64,000 nt of DNA from an uncultured Oscillospiraceae bacterium (GTDB lineage: Bacteria > Bacillota > Clostridia > Oscillospirales > Ruminococcaceae), in assembly GCA_934481385.1 (NCBI GenBank), contig CAKSPD010000001.1:124001-188000 (forward strand), read 5' to 3'. Below the pieces are notes generated by a model. That model saw only the letters and a program-made list of their open reading frames with translations, was not told where the DNA came from and did no database searches. Of the stretch, positions 8,603 through 17,608 are shown one piece after another. Position numbers and translations under genes: made by a program. The first letter of the stretch is position 1. Each line of letters opens with the position of its first letter.

Positions 8603-9070
8603 TTAATTATCTCCGGTAGTTGTTGCAGGTGTGAAAGTTGGTTTGCCGTTGCTCATAACATCAAAAGCGAGAGGTGCAACGGCTTTTGAATCGCCTGCAC
8701 TCCATTCCGTTACATTGATTACGCAGGGGATAACAAGCTTTGCACCGCTCGGAAAGTTCCACACGAAAGTTGAATCACATTCTCTGCCAACTTTTACAGC
8801 AATGCTTTCTATGTAGTCATTTCCTGAGTCGCCGACATTACGCTTTCCGCTTACTGATATTGTAAGGCTTTTACCTGTTACCATTCTTCTTGTCCAGCCT
8901 GCCATATCATATGGGGACCATTCCTCAACATTGCCGTCAATTGATACAGAAAAGCTTTCCATATCGGCGATTGTTTTTAAGTCACTTTCTGTTGTGCCAT
9001 CTCCGCCTTTAATATCGACTGAGAACTGATTTTTGTAGCAGGGATATACTCCCTTTGTTGTTTCTGCCAT
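8603..9070 (-). CDS. phage major tail tube protein
   Basis: The 155-residue product lies between the tail terminator-like gene and the tail chaperones and has the length and beta-rich composition of siphovirus tail tube subunits. It contains a motif-like stretch around residues 45-70 (EEWSPYDMAGWTRRMVTGKS) that resembles tail tube loops binding neighbours. It would polymerise around the tape measure. It is well spaced from its neighbours with its own AGGAG-type site. Confidence 0.75.
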   Translation of the reverse strand: MAETTKGVYPCYKNQFSVDIKGGDGTTESDLKTIADMESFSVSIDGNVEEWSPYDMAGWTRRMVTGKSLTISVSGKRNVGDSGNDYIESIAVKVGRECDSTFVWNFPSGAKLVIPCVINVTEWSAGDSKAVAPLAFDVMSNGKPTFTPATTTGDN

Positions 9071-9075
9071 AGTTT

Positions 9076-9468
9076 TTAGCTCCTTTCGGTGTAAATAATA
9101 TCAGTATCTATGATATACTCGCAGATACCTTTTTCATCTTTTCCAATACTGCGGATAGCTGTAACCTCCGCAAACTTTATAATATGATTTTCGGTTTCCA
9201 TATTCTCAAAACTGCTGAATAATTCAGCAATTTCAGTAGCTTTTGACTCTGTTTCAGTTGGATTTTCATTCCAGTGAACCAATATTCTGATTTTGGCTGT
9301 TTCATAGCTTGATTCAGTGCCGATACATTCACGGGGAATAAATTCTTCACGCTGATATACTCCGATTGTTTTGCTGTATGAAGTATCAATGCACCCTGCT
9401 GTAACTGATTCTGTATCAAGCAATTCTGCCAGTAAATCGGCGATTTCAAGCAGTGTAAGATAGTTCAT
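9076..9468 (-). CDS. probable tail terminator / minor head-tail protein
   Basis: A 130-residue protein located between the HK97 gp10-like gene and the tail tube gene, the position of the tail terminator that caps the finished tube. Its alpha/beta composition fits that fold. Its start overlaps the preceding stop by four bases. Assignment rests on gene order and size. Confidence 0.6.
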   Translation of the reverse strand: MNYLTLLEIADLLAELLDTESVTAGCIDTSYSKTIGVYQREEFIPRECIGTESSYETAKIRILVHWNENPTETESKATEIAELFSSFENMETENHIIKFAEVTAIRSIGKDEKGICEYIIDTDIIYTERS

Positions 9469-9932
9469 TTTAATCTCCGTTTCATTATGTCAGCAAAATT
9501 AACTTTTATAAAATCTTTTTCTTTACCGTTTATGAACGGTTCAAGCCAGTGGTCAGTCCTTCCATTTCTGAAATTTAGACTTTCTTCTGGATATTTTACC
9601 CTGAGTTTTGCACCTTTGCGAAATCTGTATCCTATTTCAGCTCCGGTTTTGTCGTATATAAGTGAAGGACCTTTTCCAGTTTCGCTATCAACCATTTTTA
9701 AACCATAATACAGATATCTTGCATATATAACAGAATGGTCAAGCTTTACACATACCTTGTTTTCATCAGATTCATCTGATACAAAAATGCTATTCATTAA
9801 TCCGCCTTGGTCTAATGGTACAGTATCATTGATTTTGCTGTGGACGACTTCCATAGTTTCAACAGCTGATTGTCTTATAGTTTTTTTAATATCATTGATT
9901 TTCTGCTGATTTAATTTTATTGTAATTTTCAT
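9465..9932 (-). CDS. HK97 gp10-like head-tail joining protein
   Basis: A 155-residue basic protein with an N-terminal helix (KINDIKKTIRQSAVETMEVVHSKI) followed by a DTVPLDQGGLMNSI-like segment, and a conserved-looking HWLEPFI near the C-terminus. This resembles HK97 gp10/minor capsid family proteins acting at the neck. It is fourth in a series of overlapping connector genes. Confidence 0.65.
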   Translation of the reverse strand: MKITIKLNQQKINDIKKTIRQSAVETMEVVHSKINDTVPLDQGGLMNSIFVSDESDENKVCVKLDHSVIYARYLYYGLKMVDSETGKGPSLIYDKTGAEIGYRFRKGAKLRVKYPEESLNFRNGRTDHWLEPFINGKEKDFIKVNFADIMKRRLK

Positions 9933-10267
9933 TATATCAGCTCCAATCTTGTGTAGTTCACCGTTCCGTCAGGATTTCGGCACTTCTGAGATGCATATAT
10001 TTTTCTGTCAATTCCCGAAAGAAGAACTATATTGCCCTCAATTATATCAGAATCGGGGGCAATATCGCCTGTAAAAAGTGCTTCACCAGAAAGTGTAATT
10101 ATTTGCTTTTCGGCTGTTATACGCTGTTTTGTCTTTTCAGAATAAAAGCATTTGCCCTCATATATTATTGTTTTTTTCGGAGAACCGTCACGATTCAGAC
10201 CGCCTGTTCTGTATACACAGCATTTTATTGTGCATACTCTTTCAGGTACGAGGCAAGGATATTTCAT
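9932..10267 (-). CDS. head closure / stopper protein
   Basis: The 111-residue product lies second in the connector cluster between the adaptor and gp10-like genes, where the stopper that closes the portal channel is usually encoded. I choose the ATG at 10267 over the one at 10288 because it overlaps the previous stop (TGATG) and has GGGGGC at the right distance. The C-terminus DRKIYASQKCRNPDGTVNYT fits head closure proteins only loosely. Confidence 0.55.
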   Translation of the reverse strand: MKYPCLVPERVCTIKCCVYRTGGLNRDGSPKKTIIYEGKCFYSEKTKQRITAEKQIITLSGEALFTGDIAPDSDIIEGNIVLLSGIDRKIYASQKCRNPDGTVNYTRLELI

Positions 10268-10638
10268 CACATCAGCCCCCTGTAACATAAGCCTGTCTGC
10301 ATAAGCGTATTATAGACTTGATTTGTTGTTGTGACCCCACAAAGAGTTATTACCTTTGATTTATCAAAAGACATTGAAACACCGCTTATACTGTATGAAC
10401 TCAAAGGACTGTCAATCAGCTCCGAGTTATCGTGAATAAAGTTGATTTGCAGTGCCATTGAATGTTTTATGCGTTCTTTCTGAAAGTCTGTAAGATTTTC
10501 AAAGTCTTTTTCTGTAATCCGGTTAAATGTGAGAGTATCAACATCAGATTCAGCACGCATTTCAATAGATTCAAACTGCTCCTCTGATATATCAGATTCA
10601 GGACATATTTTCTTAAATTCAGGAAAGGTGAGATACAT
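10267..10638 (-). CDS. head-tail connector (adaptor) protein, gp6-like
   Basis: A 123-residue, mostly helical acidic protein starting MYLTFPEFKKICPESDIS, typical of phage gp6-like adaptors that attach below the portal. It follows a small gene after the capsid gene and overlaps both neighbours, marking a tightly coupled neck-protein group. Confidence 0.65.
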   Translation of the reverse strand: MYLTFPEFKKICPESDISEEQFESIEMRAESDVDTLTFNRITEKDFENLTDFQKERIKHSMALQINFIHDNSELIDSPLSSYSISGVSMSFDKSKVITLCGVTTTNQVYNTLMQTGLCYRGLM

Positions 10639-10856
10639 TATACCTCACCTTTTTTTCTTTTCTTTAACTGCTCGTTTTCGGATTTAAGTGCAAGATTTTC
10701 ATTCAGAAGTTTTTCATAATCGGAATAGGGAACTGTTGCCTGTGGAGAATGTTCAACAGTTCCATTATCATCTATGATGTCAAACCCCTGTGCAAGATAT
10801 GATTTCTTTTCGTTTTCAGTAATGGTATACTGCTTATTTGCCTTTACTGCTCTCAT
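10638..10856 (-). CDS. small phage protein, coiled-coil C-terminus
   Basis: A 72-residue protein with a short N-terminal domain (residues 1-40) resembling small Rho-like or head fibre-associated fragments and a C-terminal coiled coil ending in KKRKKGEV. It sits between the capsid gene and the adaptor gene and overlaps the latter. Function is not recognised. Confidence 0.5.
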   Translation of the reverse strand: MRAVKANKQYTITENEKKSYLAQGFDIIDDNGTVEHSPQATVPYSDYEKLLNENLALKSENEQLKKRKKGEV

Positions 10857-10867
10857 ATTATCCCTCC

Positions 10868-11950
10868 TTAGTAAGTTACAACAATTTCCTTGTTGTTTCC
10901 GGGAGCTGTTGTAAATGTGATAATTCCTGTTGCCTTTGCGTATGTGTATGCTGTTGTTGCAGAACCGTCAATGGTTACGCTGATAAGCTTTTCAGGCTTT
11001 TCAGGGATTGTAAATGTTGTTGTCGAGCCATCGCCCTTAAAGTTCTTTACAGCAGTTTTTACGCTGATTATACAGCCGTCAACAAAAAGTTCATCAAGGG
11101 CAAAAGTACCGTTGTATTTGCGGTTCTGATAGAGATAATTGTCTGCTGTTCTGCTGTCTGAACCAGGAGAGAAAAGATGAATGTAAGAATATTTATCCCT
11201 TGATACCTGACATTCAGGGTCAATAAGAATGTAGTTAATCTGTTTTGCGGACGTTGCAGGTTTACAGCCGTCTGTAAAGTCATAAACAGTTTTGAAACGT
11301 GCAGACGGAACGGTTATAATTGTGCTGATGTCATCAAGAGAATGAACACGTCTGTCAATTCCTCCTCCCTGTCTGATGTCAAGTGTTCTCTGAATGCCTT
11401 CTGCATTTTTCAGGAGCTTTTTAAAAGTTGCTGTGCAGAAAAGTATGACTCTTTCAAGAGGAACACCTTTATCTTCAAGTTTTTCAAGGTTGTTATCGAA
11501 GTCAAGAAGAATGTTGTTTACATCAAGTTCTGATGTTTTTACTTCTGCTCCTGTTCTTAAAGCCTCAGCATAAATCTTTGAGAATGTGTATGAATCACGT
11601 TCCGGAATAGCCTGTGTATGCTCAAATCTGCTTTGAATGTTTGCAAGTGATACAACTGTATCTGTTTCATCAAAATCCATAGGGTCAACCACAAATTCAA
11701 TTGAACGGTCGTGGTCAAGAGTTTTTGTTTCATAGTCGTTTGTATAGTTGCCCTGTGAGAAACCGAGTGAGGCTCTTGTATGGTCCTTGTAACCTGATAC
11801 AGAGAGTGTCGGGATTTTAATACTCTTACCGCCTGTTATCTGAATATCGGGGTTTGAGTGATAGAGAGCGTCAGAAACAGACTCCTGACCATAAAGTTCT
11901 CTGAGTTTGTTTGAATAAATGGTAGCGTAATTAATTACATTATTTGCCAT
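10868..11950 (-). CDS. phage major capsid protein
   Basis: A 360-residue protein directly after the scaffold gene, in the standard order scaffold-capsid-connectors. It has the length of an HK97-fold capsid subunit plus an extra domain. Residues 1-300 are the likely capsid core. The last 55 or so (from GDGSTTTFTIPEKPEKL) form a beta-rich segment with repeated short strands, resembling small surface Ig-like or carbohydrate-binding decorations. The start MANNVINYATIYSNKL has a good ribosome site. Confidence 0.8.
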   Translation of the reverse strand: MANNVINYATIYSNKLRELYGQESVSDALYHSNPDIQITGGKSIKIPTLSVSGYKDHTRASLGFSQGNYTNDYETKTLDHDRSIEFVVDPMDFDETDTVVSLANIQSRFEHTQAIPERDSYTFSKIYAEALRTGAEVKTSELDVNNILLDFDNNLEKLEDKGVPLERVILFCTATFKKLLKNAEGIQRTLDIRQGGGIDRRVHSLDDISTIITVPSARFKTVYDFTDGCKPATSAKQINYILIDPECQVSRDKYSYIHLFSPGSDSRTADNYLYQNRKYNGTFALDELFVDGCIISVKTAVKNFKGDGSTTTFTIPEKPEKLISVTIDGSATTAYTYAKATGIITFTTAPGNNKEIVVTY

Positions 11951-11969
11951 TTTCTACACCTTGCCTTTC

Positions 11970-12473
11970 TTATTTCTTTTTTCTTATGCCGAAAGCATTG
12001 TCAAGTCTGCTTTCGTTCTGGGTTTCTTTTTCCTGACTTTCAGCACCAACCTTGAAACCGCCCTGCTTTTTACTGTCTTTGCTGTCTGATTTCATATCAG
12101 GATATTTCTTGACAACCTCAGAAAGTGCAGTATTTATATCAGTGCTTTTACCTGTTCTGATGTAGCTTTCAGCAATCGCAACTGCATCTTCTACACAATC
12201 CGGTTTTATCCCTGACTGCATTGCTGAAATCTGAGTTTTAAGTCGGAGAATTTCTTCATCTTTTTCATCAGTGGCATTTTCAGGTTTGCTTTCTTCTTTT
12301 GGCTGTTCTTCTGATTTTTCATCAGATTTTGCAGTTTCATCAGGTTTTTCGCCCTCATTCTTTGGTTCATCAGCCTTTTTATCATCAGGCTTAGGCTCAT
12401 TCTGTTTTTCTTCCGGAGAAGTTTCAGGAGCTTTCTGTTCTTCTTCAGCAGGCTTTTTCTTGTTTTCTTCCAT
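11970..12473 (-). CDS. capsid scaffold protein
   Basis: A 167-residue, highly charged protein: residues 1-75 are almost entirely Glu, Lys, Asp, Pro and Gln, followed by a helical middle and a basic C-terminus ending IRKKK. This composition and its place immediately upstream of the capsid gene match GP20-type and other phage scaffolds, which bind capsid through a basic C-terminal tail and are released after assembly. Confidence 0.75.
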   Translation of the reverse strand: MEENKKKPAEEEQKAPETSPEEKQNEPKPDDKKADEPKNEGEKPDETAKSDEKSEEQPKEESKPENATDEKDEEILRLKTQISAMQSGIKPDCVEDAVAIAESYIRTGKSTDINTALSEVVKKYPDMKSDSKDSKKQGGFKVGAESQEKETQNESRLDNAFGIRKKK

Positions 12474-12506
12474 TGCAATTTCCTCCTTAAATTGAAAAAT
12501 GGGTAT

Positions 12507-12529
12507 AAAAATAAGACCATAAGGTCTTA
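12507..12529 (-). terminator. internal intrinsic terminator upstream of scaffold
   Basis: On the minus strand a 7-bp stem (12512-12518 with 12523-12529, loop of four) is followed by five T residues. It lies between the small gene at 12553 and the scaffold gene inside the late operon, so it would act as a partial stop or mRNA processing/stabilising structure. Confidence 0.5.
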
Positions 12530-12552
12530 AAAAAACGTGTATTTTTGAAAAG

Positions 12553-12768
12553 TTAAGTAGTACTGAGAATGACTTTTGCTACCTGTCCCATAATACTGCA
12601 AAACATTGCATAATCATTACCGTTGTACTCAAAGTCCTCGGGAGTTGCGTCTGCCATTTCTTTCAGTTTGTTAAGCAAAATTTTCTTTGTTTCTACTTCT
12701 ATGAAACAGCTTTCAAGTTCAAGGTTTCGAGCCTTTTCATTAAAATCTTCATTTGTTAAAAACGTCAT
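12553..12768 (-). CDS. small phage protein, function unknown
   Basis: A 71-residue acidic helical protein beginning MTFLTNEDFNEKARN. It lies between two hairpins (12507-12529 and 12802-12827) in the head gene region. It has a plain AGGTTG-like site. I recognise no domain; homologous small genes between minor head protein and scaffold are often of unknown role. Confidence 0.5.
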   Translation of the reverse strand: MTFLTNEDFNEKARNLELESCFIEVETKKILLNKLKEMADATPEDFEYNGNDYAMFCSIMGQVAKVILSTT

Positions 12769-12801
12769 AAAATCAACCTCTTTTCTTAAATTTTTGCATA
12801 A

Positions 12802-12827
12802 TAAAACGCCCTTTTAAGAGCGTTTTA
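12802..12827 (-). terminator. hairpin between small head-region genes
   Basis: An 8-bp stem (TAAAACGC with GCGTTTTA) spans the stop of the 12814 gene. The T-tract on the minus strand is short, so it is a weak terminator or an mRNA-stability hairpin. Confidence 0.4.
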
Positions 12828-13035
12828 TCAAATGAAGTATATCTTTGTATTCTTCACGTAACATATCCTGTTTTTTATTATAATTTTCTCGAAGCTGTCT
12901 TTCTTCTCGAACACCTTCATCTAATTTTTTATAATGCCTTCTTCTTTCCATAAGCATTTTACTTTCAGCCATATATTCATCAAACAAAATCCTGCCTTTA
13001 CAGCGATATTCTTCAATTCTTTTTTGTTCTTCCAT
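12814..13035 (-). CDS. small coiled-coil phage protein
   Basis: A protein of about 73 residues, almost wholly charged helix (MEEQKRIEEYRCKGRILF, then many Arg, Glu and Lys). It begins inside the end of the minor head protein gene. An upstream GTG at 13056 is possible, but the ATG at 13035 better matches the composition. No ribosome site is strong. Its function is unknown; it may assist head assembly. Confidence 0.45.
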   Translation of the reverse strand: MEEQKRIEEYRCKGRILFDEYMAESKMLMERRRHYKKLDEGVREERQLRENYNKKQDMLREEYKDILHLIKRS

Positions 13036-14767
13036 AAGCAATTCCCAACCTTTCACAAGTCTTTTTCACAATTTCGTGCATAACATCTTCATCAACAATA
13101 TATTTCTCAGTTCCACAATACCTATGTTGAAAGTTTATTTCTTCTACATCAAGTCTTGATTTTTCAAAAGTTTCATACAATTCTTCCTCAGTGATTTCTT
13201 TATCTGAAAATTGCATGAAGTAACGATATTTTTCATCAAATGCCATTGATGTTTTTGAACCATCTGCAATGCTGGATTTCAAATCCTCGTAGCTGAAAGA
13301 ATACTGGCTTTCTCCGGTTACATGATTATGTTCATTAATACTGCCTCTTAATTTATCTCCTAAAATTGAGGGGTCAACAGTATATTTTCCGCCATGAACT
13401 TCAAATACTTCACCTGAAATTGTAATTACACGACAATGTTCAATATCACTACTCTTATATTTTTCTTCAAATTCCATAAGAGATTTTGCAACAGCTTTTT
13501 TGTCGTTATAATCAATTTTGCCAATCAATTCACAATAATTATCGTTGCTGTCAGTAATCGGAACTTTTCCGCTACTTCTAATATTAATTATACCTTCTGT
13601 GTTGGCATAAGTCAAGCCATTTTGCAGATTTTCATTCTGATAGACCTTTTCTCTGCCATAATCACGTTTGAGAACGGTTTCGTTCTCTGAAATATTGGTC
13701 TGCTGAATGAATTCTCTCAATCTTTTCTGAGCATTAATCAGTTCTGCTTTAGCTTTCCTTATGTTTGAGGGGTCTGTCTGACCTGCAACAAATCTCTTTG
13801 CTTTTCGGACGTTGTTTTCAAGTAACCTCTGATGTTGTTCAAGCTTGTAACGGCGATTGTTTTTTGAATTGTCAACAGTTTGTGGAATAGGGTCACCGTC
13901 ACGCCACATAAGCAATGTATGACGACAGTTAGGGTGAAACAGTCCGCCCTGAATTGCTGAACTTAAAAGCGGAAACCATTTTCCGCAATAGTTCGATTTA
14001 CCATACAGAATTTCACCACGCTGTTCAATTTTGCCTTCCCACATAACAAATACATCATTGATATATACACGTCCCTGCCAGGGTAAACAGGTTTCACTGC
14101 ACATACTGTAACTGCTTATCAGAATTGTATCATATCCGAGAGCTTTTACCTTTTCGGATTGTCCCTGAAGATTTGCCCTTGTTGCAGTCGTCCGGAGTGC
14201 CATTCTGACATAATCAGCAATATTTACACGCCGTCCGTTACGATATACAATACAGTTTATGCCTTTGGTGAGAAAATCCTGAACAGCCATATCAATAGCC
14301 TGCTGTAACGTCACTGAACCTGAACTCATTGCAAGCTGTGCCTTATTCACAGTCTGACGATAAATATCGTCCATAGTACGCAGAACTGCTGTTTCAGCGT
14401 GTTTTTCAAGGTTCACAACATCATCAATAAGCTTGTTGACTTTGACTTTATCAATGCCGAAAAACTGCGGTTCTTTTGAAATTTCACTATCACTGGGATA
14501 ATTTATCCCGTTCATTCCCTGAGTGAACTCATCAAGCATTATCTGACGTGTTCCGCTGTCAATAACTTTCGTGTAGTCACTCATAATAAATGAATTTTCC
14601 TGACGGAATTTATCCAGATTGCGAAGTTTTTCAGCCTGCCACGCTGACCAGTTCATTTTATACTGTTTTTCTTCATTCTTATGACGTGTAAGATTTCTTT
14701 TCAGAGAACCTATAAGACGGATTTCAATTTCTTCAAAGATTTTCGCAATATCTTTATAGCTTAGCAT
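13013..14767 (-). CDS. phage minor head protein (minor capsid protein 2/SPP1 gp7-like) with JAMM-like C-terminal domain
   Basis: The 584-residue product starts at the portal stop (overlapping ATG) and has the core of phage minor capsid protein 2/MuF-type proteins at about residues 130-330 (CLPWQGRVYIN, HPNCRH, and a helical RYKLEQHQRLLE segment). These proteins enter the procapsid with DNA. Residues 395-584 are an added domain with E453/E456, H480-N-H482 and S492-x-x-D495, close to the metallopeptidase JAMM signature but with a longer H-to-S spacing. MuF proteins are known to carry C-terminal effector or toxin domains. A metallopeptidase or effector role is inferred. Confidence 0.75.
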   Translation of the reverse strand: MLSYKDIAKIFEEIEIRLIGSLKRNLTRHKNEEKQYKMNWSAWQAEKLRNLDKFRQENSFIMSDYTKVIDSGTRQIMLDEFTQGMNGINYPSDSEISKEPQFFGIDKVKVNKLIDDVVNLEKHAETAVLRTMDDIYRQTVNKAQLAMSSGSVTLQQAIDMAVQDFLTKGINCIVYRNGRRVNIADYVRMALRTTATRANLQGQSEKVKALGYDTILISSYSMCSETCLPWQGRVYINDVFVMWEGKIEQRGEILYGKSNYCGKWFPLLSSAIQGGLFHPNCRHTLLMWRDGDPIPQTVDNSKNNRRYKLEQHQRLLENNVRKAKRFVAGQTDPSNIRKAKAELINAQKRLREFIQQTNISENETVLKRDYGREKVYQNENLQNGLTYANTEGIINIRSSGKVPITDSNDNYCELIGKIDYNDKKAVAKSLMEFEEKYKSSDIEHCRVITISGEVFEVHGGKYTVDPSILGDKLRGSINEHNHVTGESQYSFSYEDLKSSIADGSKTSMAFDEKYRYFMQFSDKEITEEELYETFEKSRLDVEEINFQHRYCGTEKYIVDEDVMHEIVKKTCERLGIAYGRTKKN

Positions 14768-16224
14768 TATGCACCGCCTATTGATATTTCATCAGTATTC
14801 ATAAGTCCACGTTCTGACATTATTCGCTGAACTTCGGATTGTTTCCAGTTGTCGTCTTTGGAACTGCCCCACAGCTCCTCAACCTGAGTTTCAACCGACA
14901 TAATGCCGTATGTACTTGCCTTTCCGATTGTTTCAACTCTGCTGTCAAAATCAGGAGCACCATATTCTCCGAAAGAAACAGTTACATCATAATTTTCAGG
15001 AGCTTTTCCCTGCATATTATCATAAGTTTTCAGAACTGCTGAAACAAGTTCAGGCAATGCTTTTTCAAGAGCCGTTGTGATAGTGTTTCGGGTATTGCCT
15101 GTAACATCTTTCTTCTCTCTCTGAGCGTCTGCACTTGACATCTTGCCCACATCTATGCCCAGTGTTGCAGGAGATACAAGACCTTGCAAACACATTAACA
15201 AACAGTTTGTATAGCTTGATACAAACGCATCATATCTTATATCAGGCTGAATAACCTGAATTTGAGAAGTTTTATCATCTCCGAGAGCCGGAGCAAGTTC
15301 AATAAATTCTGTTCCGAAACTGTTTACACGCTGTAATGCTCCGTTATCAGGATTGCGGGGGATTTTATCAGCAGAAATATATTTCTGAACTCTGCCTGTT
15401 CTGATTGCGTCCCACCACTGTGAGATAACTTCATCAAGAGCATCAAAGCAATCTGATTTACCACCGTCAAATATGCTTTTTCCTCTGTTTGCATATTTTT
15501 TAGATTCATAGAATTTTAAGGGAACAGCCATTATATAATCACCCGAAAACACAATATGCGGAGCAATATCAGCAAGGCAGGGAACAGAATCAATGCTTAC
15601 TTCATAACCGTTGCTGTCATAAAGAATGCTGTCTATGTAGCCTTTTCCGTAATGTTCTTCAAGATAATATTTTCTGTTATGAGTTTTATATTCGGAGTGA
15701 AAAATTATTTCTTTCAGAATACCTCTTGAATAGTTGTATTCTACTTTATCAGCTCCATAAAATTCTACAACAGGAGCAGGAGAAACATCACTATCAACAG
15801 ATATTTTAAAAGCTCCGTCACCGGTTACAAGCGTATCAACCACCGATTTCCCTGTAAGCTGTATAAAATCAATATATTTTGAAACAAATTCAAACTGATT
15901 TCTTCCTGTATCGGAAATTTCAATGTCATTCATATCAGAATAGACTATGTAAGCAAGAGTATCAGCAATGATTGCAGGCAATCCGCTGTGAATTTTCCTG
16001 ACTTTATCAGTTGACGGAACACTTCCCCAAAAACTTCCGCTGTCACTTCCAAGCTGATGGAAGAACTGCCTGAGTTCTGAAGCATCGCCCCTGTACCACA
16101 ACTGTGAACGAAGTATTTCTGTTTTTCTTGTAAATTTTTCCTGAAGAACTACTGACTGCTCAAAAGCCGGAACGATTTCAAGCCAATTCTGTATCATAGT
16201 TTTAAATTTTTCCCGTATTTTCAT
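14767..16224 (-). CDS. phage portal protein (SPP1 gp6-like)
   Basis: A 485-residue portal subunit following the large terminase. I use the ATG at 16224 (MKIREKFKTMIQNW) because GGAGG lies seven bases upstream and the terminase stop is two bases away; an upstream start in the same frame would overlap the terminase heavily. The length and order terminase-portal-minor head protein are diagnostic. Portals form the dodecameric DNA gate at one vertex. Confidence 0.85.
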   Translation of the reverse strand: MKIREKFKTMIQNWLEIVPAFEQSVVLQEKFTRKTEILRSQLWYRGDASELRQFFHQLGSDSGSFWGSVPSTDKVRKIHSGLPAIIADTLAYIVYSDMNDIEISDTGRNQFEFVSKYIDFIQLTGKSVVDTLVTGDGAFKISVDSDVSPAPVVEFYGADKVEYNYSRGILKEIIFHSEYKTHNRKYYLEEHYGKGYIDSILYDSNGYEVSIDSVPCLADIAPHIVFSGDYIMAVPLKFYESKKYANRGKSIFDGGKSDCFDALDEVISQWWDAIRTGRVQKYISADKIPRNPDNGALQRVNSFGTEFIELAPALGDDKTSQIQVIQPDIRYDAFVSSYTNCLLMCLQGLVSPATLGIDVGKMSSADAQREKKDVTGNTRNTITTALEKALPELVSAVLKTYDNMQGKAPENYDVTVSFGEYGAPDFDSRVETIGKASTYGIMSVETQVEELWGSSKDDNWKQSEVQRIMSERGLMNTDEISIGGA

Positions 16225-16225
16225 T

Positions 16226-17608
16226 TCAGCCTCCAAGCTTATACATAGTTTCAGCGATTCCTGTCGTTGCATCTGGTGCGTCATCGTGAGCATTTTTACC
16301 CTCACGCTGATATTTTGTCATCGCATTGTAATACTCAGGGAATCTGTCACGCCAGTTTACAGGAAAATAAATATGATTCTGAACCCAGGAAGAATTTGAA
16401 ATAATTCTTGCTTTTTTGTTCTTTGACTGATGAAACCACCTGAATATCGTAACATTGTTGCCCAGTTCCTCAGATATTCTCCTGACATTTCGTGCAAATC
16501 CTGCACCGCCGTTATTCGATTCTATAAGAGCATTGTTTACAGAAAACTCAATATGCCTTTTTGCTGTTTCTTGTTCGGTTACTTCCATACAATCTTTTGT
16601 AAAGTATACATCAAGAACATACGCTTCACGCATATAAACGCCCCATATAATACTGCAAAGGAAGTCACTTCCTTCATCTGCTGTATCTGTATAGCTGTAA
16701 ATTCCTTCAAATTCAGGAATTTCAGTATATGTTTTAAACTTATCATATAGTCTGCCTTTTAAATCAATTGGTTCTTGCTGATAGTTTGCACTTGCAATAT
16801 CAATCCCCATTGCTTTTGTCTTTGCAAGATAAGAGTTGTAAGAGAGTATTTCAGGGCAAAGCATAAGCCCTGTATTTTTATCAATAAGGGCTTTCATTGT
16901 GATATGCTTTACTTTTGTACCTTGCTGTCTGTAATGTTCTAATGCACGCCCTGCAAGGTCATCAGATGCCCAACGAGTCATAATGATAATGATTTTTCCG
17001 CCTTCTTCAAGACGTGAAAGCATTGTGTTTGTAAACCATTCCCAGTGCTTTTCTTTTACATTCTCATTGTTTGCCTCCTCAGCATTTTTAATGAGGTCAT
17101 CAATAATCATAAGCGAACAGCCGAAACCTGTTGCTGTACCTGTCGGAGAAGTTGCAAGGTAGTTGTTATATCCGCCTTCAAGACTCCACAGATTCATTGC
17201 TCCGTCGCCTCTTTTTATCTTTGTATCAGGAAATACATCAGAATAGACCGGAACGCTTATATCTCCTTTTTCAGCAGATATACTGTTTCTGACATTTTTT
17301 GAAAACATTGTTGAAAGTGTTTCGTTGTATGAACCTGTCATTATTTTCTGAGTTCTGTCTTTTCCAAGTATCCATTCAACAAAACAACCTGCTGTCCTTG
17401 ATTTTCCGTGACGTGGAGGAACATTAATTATCATTACTGATTCATCAGATTCAAAAAAATTTTGAAATCCATTACACAACTGCATAATAAATTTTCTGTC
17501 AGGTTTATAAAAGTCAGGTGCTTTCAGGTTGCAGTAATAGAAAAAATCACGTCTTGCAAGTTCAATTTTTGCTCCCAGTTTTATAAGACTTTTATCAATC
17601 TTTTGCAA
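16226..17608 (-). CDS. terminase large subunit
   Basis: A 460-residue DNA-packaging ATPase and nuclease. Walker A is PPRHGKS (residues 64-70), Walker B is LMIIDD (166-171), and a C-terminal nuclease region begins around SYTDTADEGSD (residue 310) with further acidic residues. It is in the usual place between small terminase and portal and overlaps the small subunit by 14 bases. It would pump DNA through the portal and cut concatemers. Confidence 0.95.
   Translation of the reverse strand: MQKIDKSLIKLGAKIELARRDFFYYCNLKAPDFYKPDRKFIMQLCNGFQNFFESDESVMIINVPPRHGKSRTAGCFVEWILGKDRTQKIMTGSYNETLSTMFSKNVRNSISAEKGDISVPVYSDVFPDTKIKRGDGAMNLWSLEGGYNNYLATSPTGTATGFGCSLMIIDDLIKNAEEANNENVKEKHWEWFTNTMLSRLEEGGKIIIIMTRWASDDLAGRALEHYRQQGTKVKHITMKALIDKNTGLMLCPEILSYNSYLAKTKAMGIDIASANYQQEPIDLKGRLYDKFKTYTEIPEFEGIYSYTDTADEGSDFLCSIIWGVYMREAYVLDVYFTKDCMEVTEQETAKRHIEFSVNNALIESNNGGAGFARNVRRISEELGNNVTIFRWFHQSKNKKARIISNSSWVQNHIYFPVNWRDRFPEYYNAMTKYQREGKNAHDDAPDATTGIAETMYKLGG

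Noticed and set aside
10838..11161. Cys-rich frame on the plus strand across the capsid gene end
   Set aside because: It is antisense to the capsid C-terminal repeats of GTT/GCA codons and has no promoter or homologue-like features.
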